6,242 nucleotides of DNA, taken from positions 1 to 6,242 of the forward strand of contig JAUVFY010000082.1 of NCBI GenBank assembly GCA_030594025.1, in the 5' to 3' direction. Below are positions 5,791 to 6,242 of this stretch, in pieces. The notes beneath the pieces were generated by a model. It worked only from the letters and a program-made list of their open reading frames with translations, had not been told where the DNA came from and did no database searches. The stretch comes from Deltaproteobacteria bacterium. GTDB taxonomy: Bacteria; Desulfobacterota; GWC2-55-46; JAUVFY01. Within the stretch, counting starts at the first letter, position 1. Every line of letters begins with the position of its first letter. The position numbers were made by a program, and so were the translations under genes.

Positions 5791-6099
5791 TCAGCTGTCC
5801 TTGAAGAGTCCTTTTAATTTGTTTACTGCGTCTTCGGCCTTCTCTTGCGCTTTATTACCTTTTTTACCTTTTTCACTTGAAGATTCCCTGAACTCGAAAT
5901 AGTCGCAGAAGTTGGCGCGGTCTTTGTCTAAAACCCTATCGGCCTGGGGCTCCCTGCATTCGTTGTATGCGCTCTCGTCGTAGAAGGCGCAGTTCAGACA
6001 TACCTTCACGTCAGAGCCGCAGAATGGGCACGTCTGGCCCCTTCCGGGCCTTCCGGTTATATCCAGCTCCTTTTTGCAGGAAAAACAGAGATTCGCCAT
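5791..6099 (-). CDS. small zinc-ribbon protein with eight cysteines
   Basis: This 102-residue protein has four paired-cysteine elements: C5-x2-C8, C24-x2-C27, C34-x2-C37, and C48 with C65. That is enough for two four-cysteine zinc sites. After CPFCGSDVKVC it reads NCAFYDESAYNECREPQADR, then ANFCDYFEFR (62-71), wording I recognise from uncharacterised proteins of deltaproteobacteria and relatives. Residues 72-102 are a charged Lys/Glu tail ending in an amphipathic helix (AQEKAEDAVNKLKGLF). No enzyme motif, signal peptide or membrane segment is visible. A protein- or RNA-binding adaptor role is inference. It is the first gene of a tight operon with the RNase H-like exonuclease. The ATG at 6099-6097 follows GGAG (6114-6111) with 11-nt spacing, slightly long. 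A second ATG at 6107 is out of frame. Confidence 0.8.
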   Translation of the reverse strand: MANLCFSCKKELDITGRPGRGQTCPFCGSDVKVCLNCAFYDESAYNECREPQADRVLDKDRANFCDYFEFRESSSEKGKKGNKAQEKAEDAVNKLKGLFKDS

Positions 6100-6140
6100 A
6101 AAGCCATAAACTCCACACTCTTAACCGGACGTCTTCTTAC

Positions 6141-6168
6141 ATTATAAAAATTATAAAAACATTGTAAA
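6141..6168 (-). promoter_or_regulatory. sigma-70 promoter of the zinc-ribbon/exonuclease operon
   Basis: On the minus strand TTTACA (6168-6163, five of six) and TATAAT (6146-6141, six of six) are 16 bp apart. The start would be near 6134, giving a 5' UTR of about 35 nt with the SD at 6114-6111. Neighbouring copies of TATAAT at 6155-6150 and 6177-6172 offer alternative -10 boxes, so the precise start is uncertain. Confidence 0.55.
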
Positions 6169-6179
6169 GACATTATAAG
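6141..6179. repeat. AT-rich phased repeat of TATAAT-like units
   Basis: Four near-copies of ATTATAA start at 6141, 6150, 6161 (ATTGTAA) and 6172, spaced 9, 11 and 11 bp, close to one helical turn each. On the minus strand each reads TATAAT or TACAAT. The units overlap the operon promoter. The A/T tracts in phase suggest DNA curvature or an UP-element-like or multiple -10 arrangement. Confidence 0.6.
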
Positions 6180-6240
6180 ATAAGCCGCTTGTGTTTTCAA
6201 TCACAACGGCAGGCACGACCGGGGCGGTTGTTTTGGAAAA
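6151..6240 (-). CDS. possible C-terminal fragment of a gene beyond the right edge
   Basis: One minus-strand frame is open from the window edge to TAA at 6153-6151, giving 29 residues that include APVVPAVVIENTSGLSYNV. The first part is GC-richer and protein-like, but the last residues are encoded by the AT-rich phased repeat and the promoter. The other two minus-strand frames stop by about 6199. The stretch is too short to identify, and it may be an accidental open frame. Confidence 0.2.
   Translation of the reverse strand, partial: FSKTTAPVVPAVVIENTSGLSYNVFTMFL
6184..6210. other. imperfect hairpin upstream of the minus-strand operon
   Basis: GCCG (6184-6187) plus TTGTG (6189-6193) pairs with CACAA (6202-6206) plus CGGC (6207-6210), with C6188 bulged and an 8-nt loop. 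It makes a 9-bp stem. On the minus strand it is followed by TTATCTTATAATG, only a poor T tract, so it is at best a weak terminator of a gene beyond the right edge. It could also be a protein-binding dyad. Confidence 0.35.
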
Positions 6241-6242
6241 AA

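Noticed and set aside
5305..5902. Plus-strand open frames of 89 and 97 codons
   Set aside because: They mirror the ExoI/ExoII region and the zinc-ribbon end on the other strand. The minus-strand proteins carry the conserved residues.

Overview
The window reads as ordinary bacterial chromosome with well-separated, mostly intact housekeeping-type genes. Every large reading frame starts with ATG, has a recognisable Shine-Dalgarno sequence and ends cleanly. The coding regions are moderately GC-rich with heavy use of AGG (Arg), ATA (Ile) and AAG (Lys). The spacers are clearly AT-richer. That codon habit, together with the cysteine-less carboxymuconolactone-decarboxylase-like protein and the zinc-ribbon/RNase H-like pair, recalls deltaproteobacterial (Desulfobacterota) or Nitrospirota-type genomes. 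This placement is inference only, because no rRNA or phylogenetic marker is present.

Layout, left to right. (1) The C-terminal 52 codons of an unrecognised plus-strand gene (1-159). (2) A 338-base spacer holding a consensus sigma-70 promoter (TTGACA-16 bp-TATAAT, 211-238). It is followed by a leader of about 250 nt with nested inverted repeats and an 8-codon ORF. (3) A small AhpD/CMD-family protein lacking the usual cysteines (498-827), closed by a strong bidirectional terminator (852-895). (4) A spacer with a possible extended -10 promoter and two short dyads. (5) A 1218-residue fused HyuA-HyuB protein of the ATP-dependent 5-oxoprolinase type (1058-4714). (6) A convergent junction holding an orphan GGDEF C-terminal tail (about 4742-4831) fused to a 4-unit 16-bp tandem repeat (4829-4889). 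(7) On the minus strand, a two-gene operon: an 8-cysteine zinc-ribbon protein (6099-5791) followed after 3 nt by a DEDDy RNase H-like exonuclease (5787-4951). It is driven by a promoter at 6168-6141 that lies in an AT-rich phased repeat. (8) A right-edge hairpin and a possible C-terminal gene fragment.

Functionally, the two plus-strand genes look independent, since a terminator separates them. The fused oxoprolinase probably hydrolyses 5-oxoproline (or a related cyclic amide) to glutamate using ATP. The minus-strand pair is probably co-translated, and the context suggests a nucleic-acid processing role for both proteins. I see no convincing new defence, mobile or biosynthetic system. The most rewarding places for a second look are the structured leader at 245-497, the decayed GGDEF/tandem-repeat junction at 4715-4890, and the conserved-looking zinc-ribbon/exonuclease pair.
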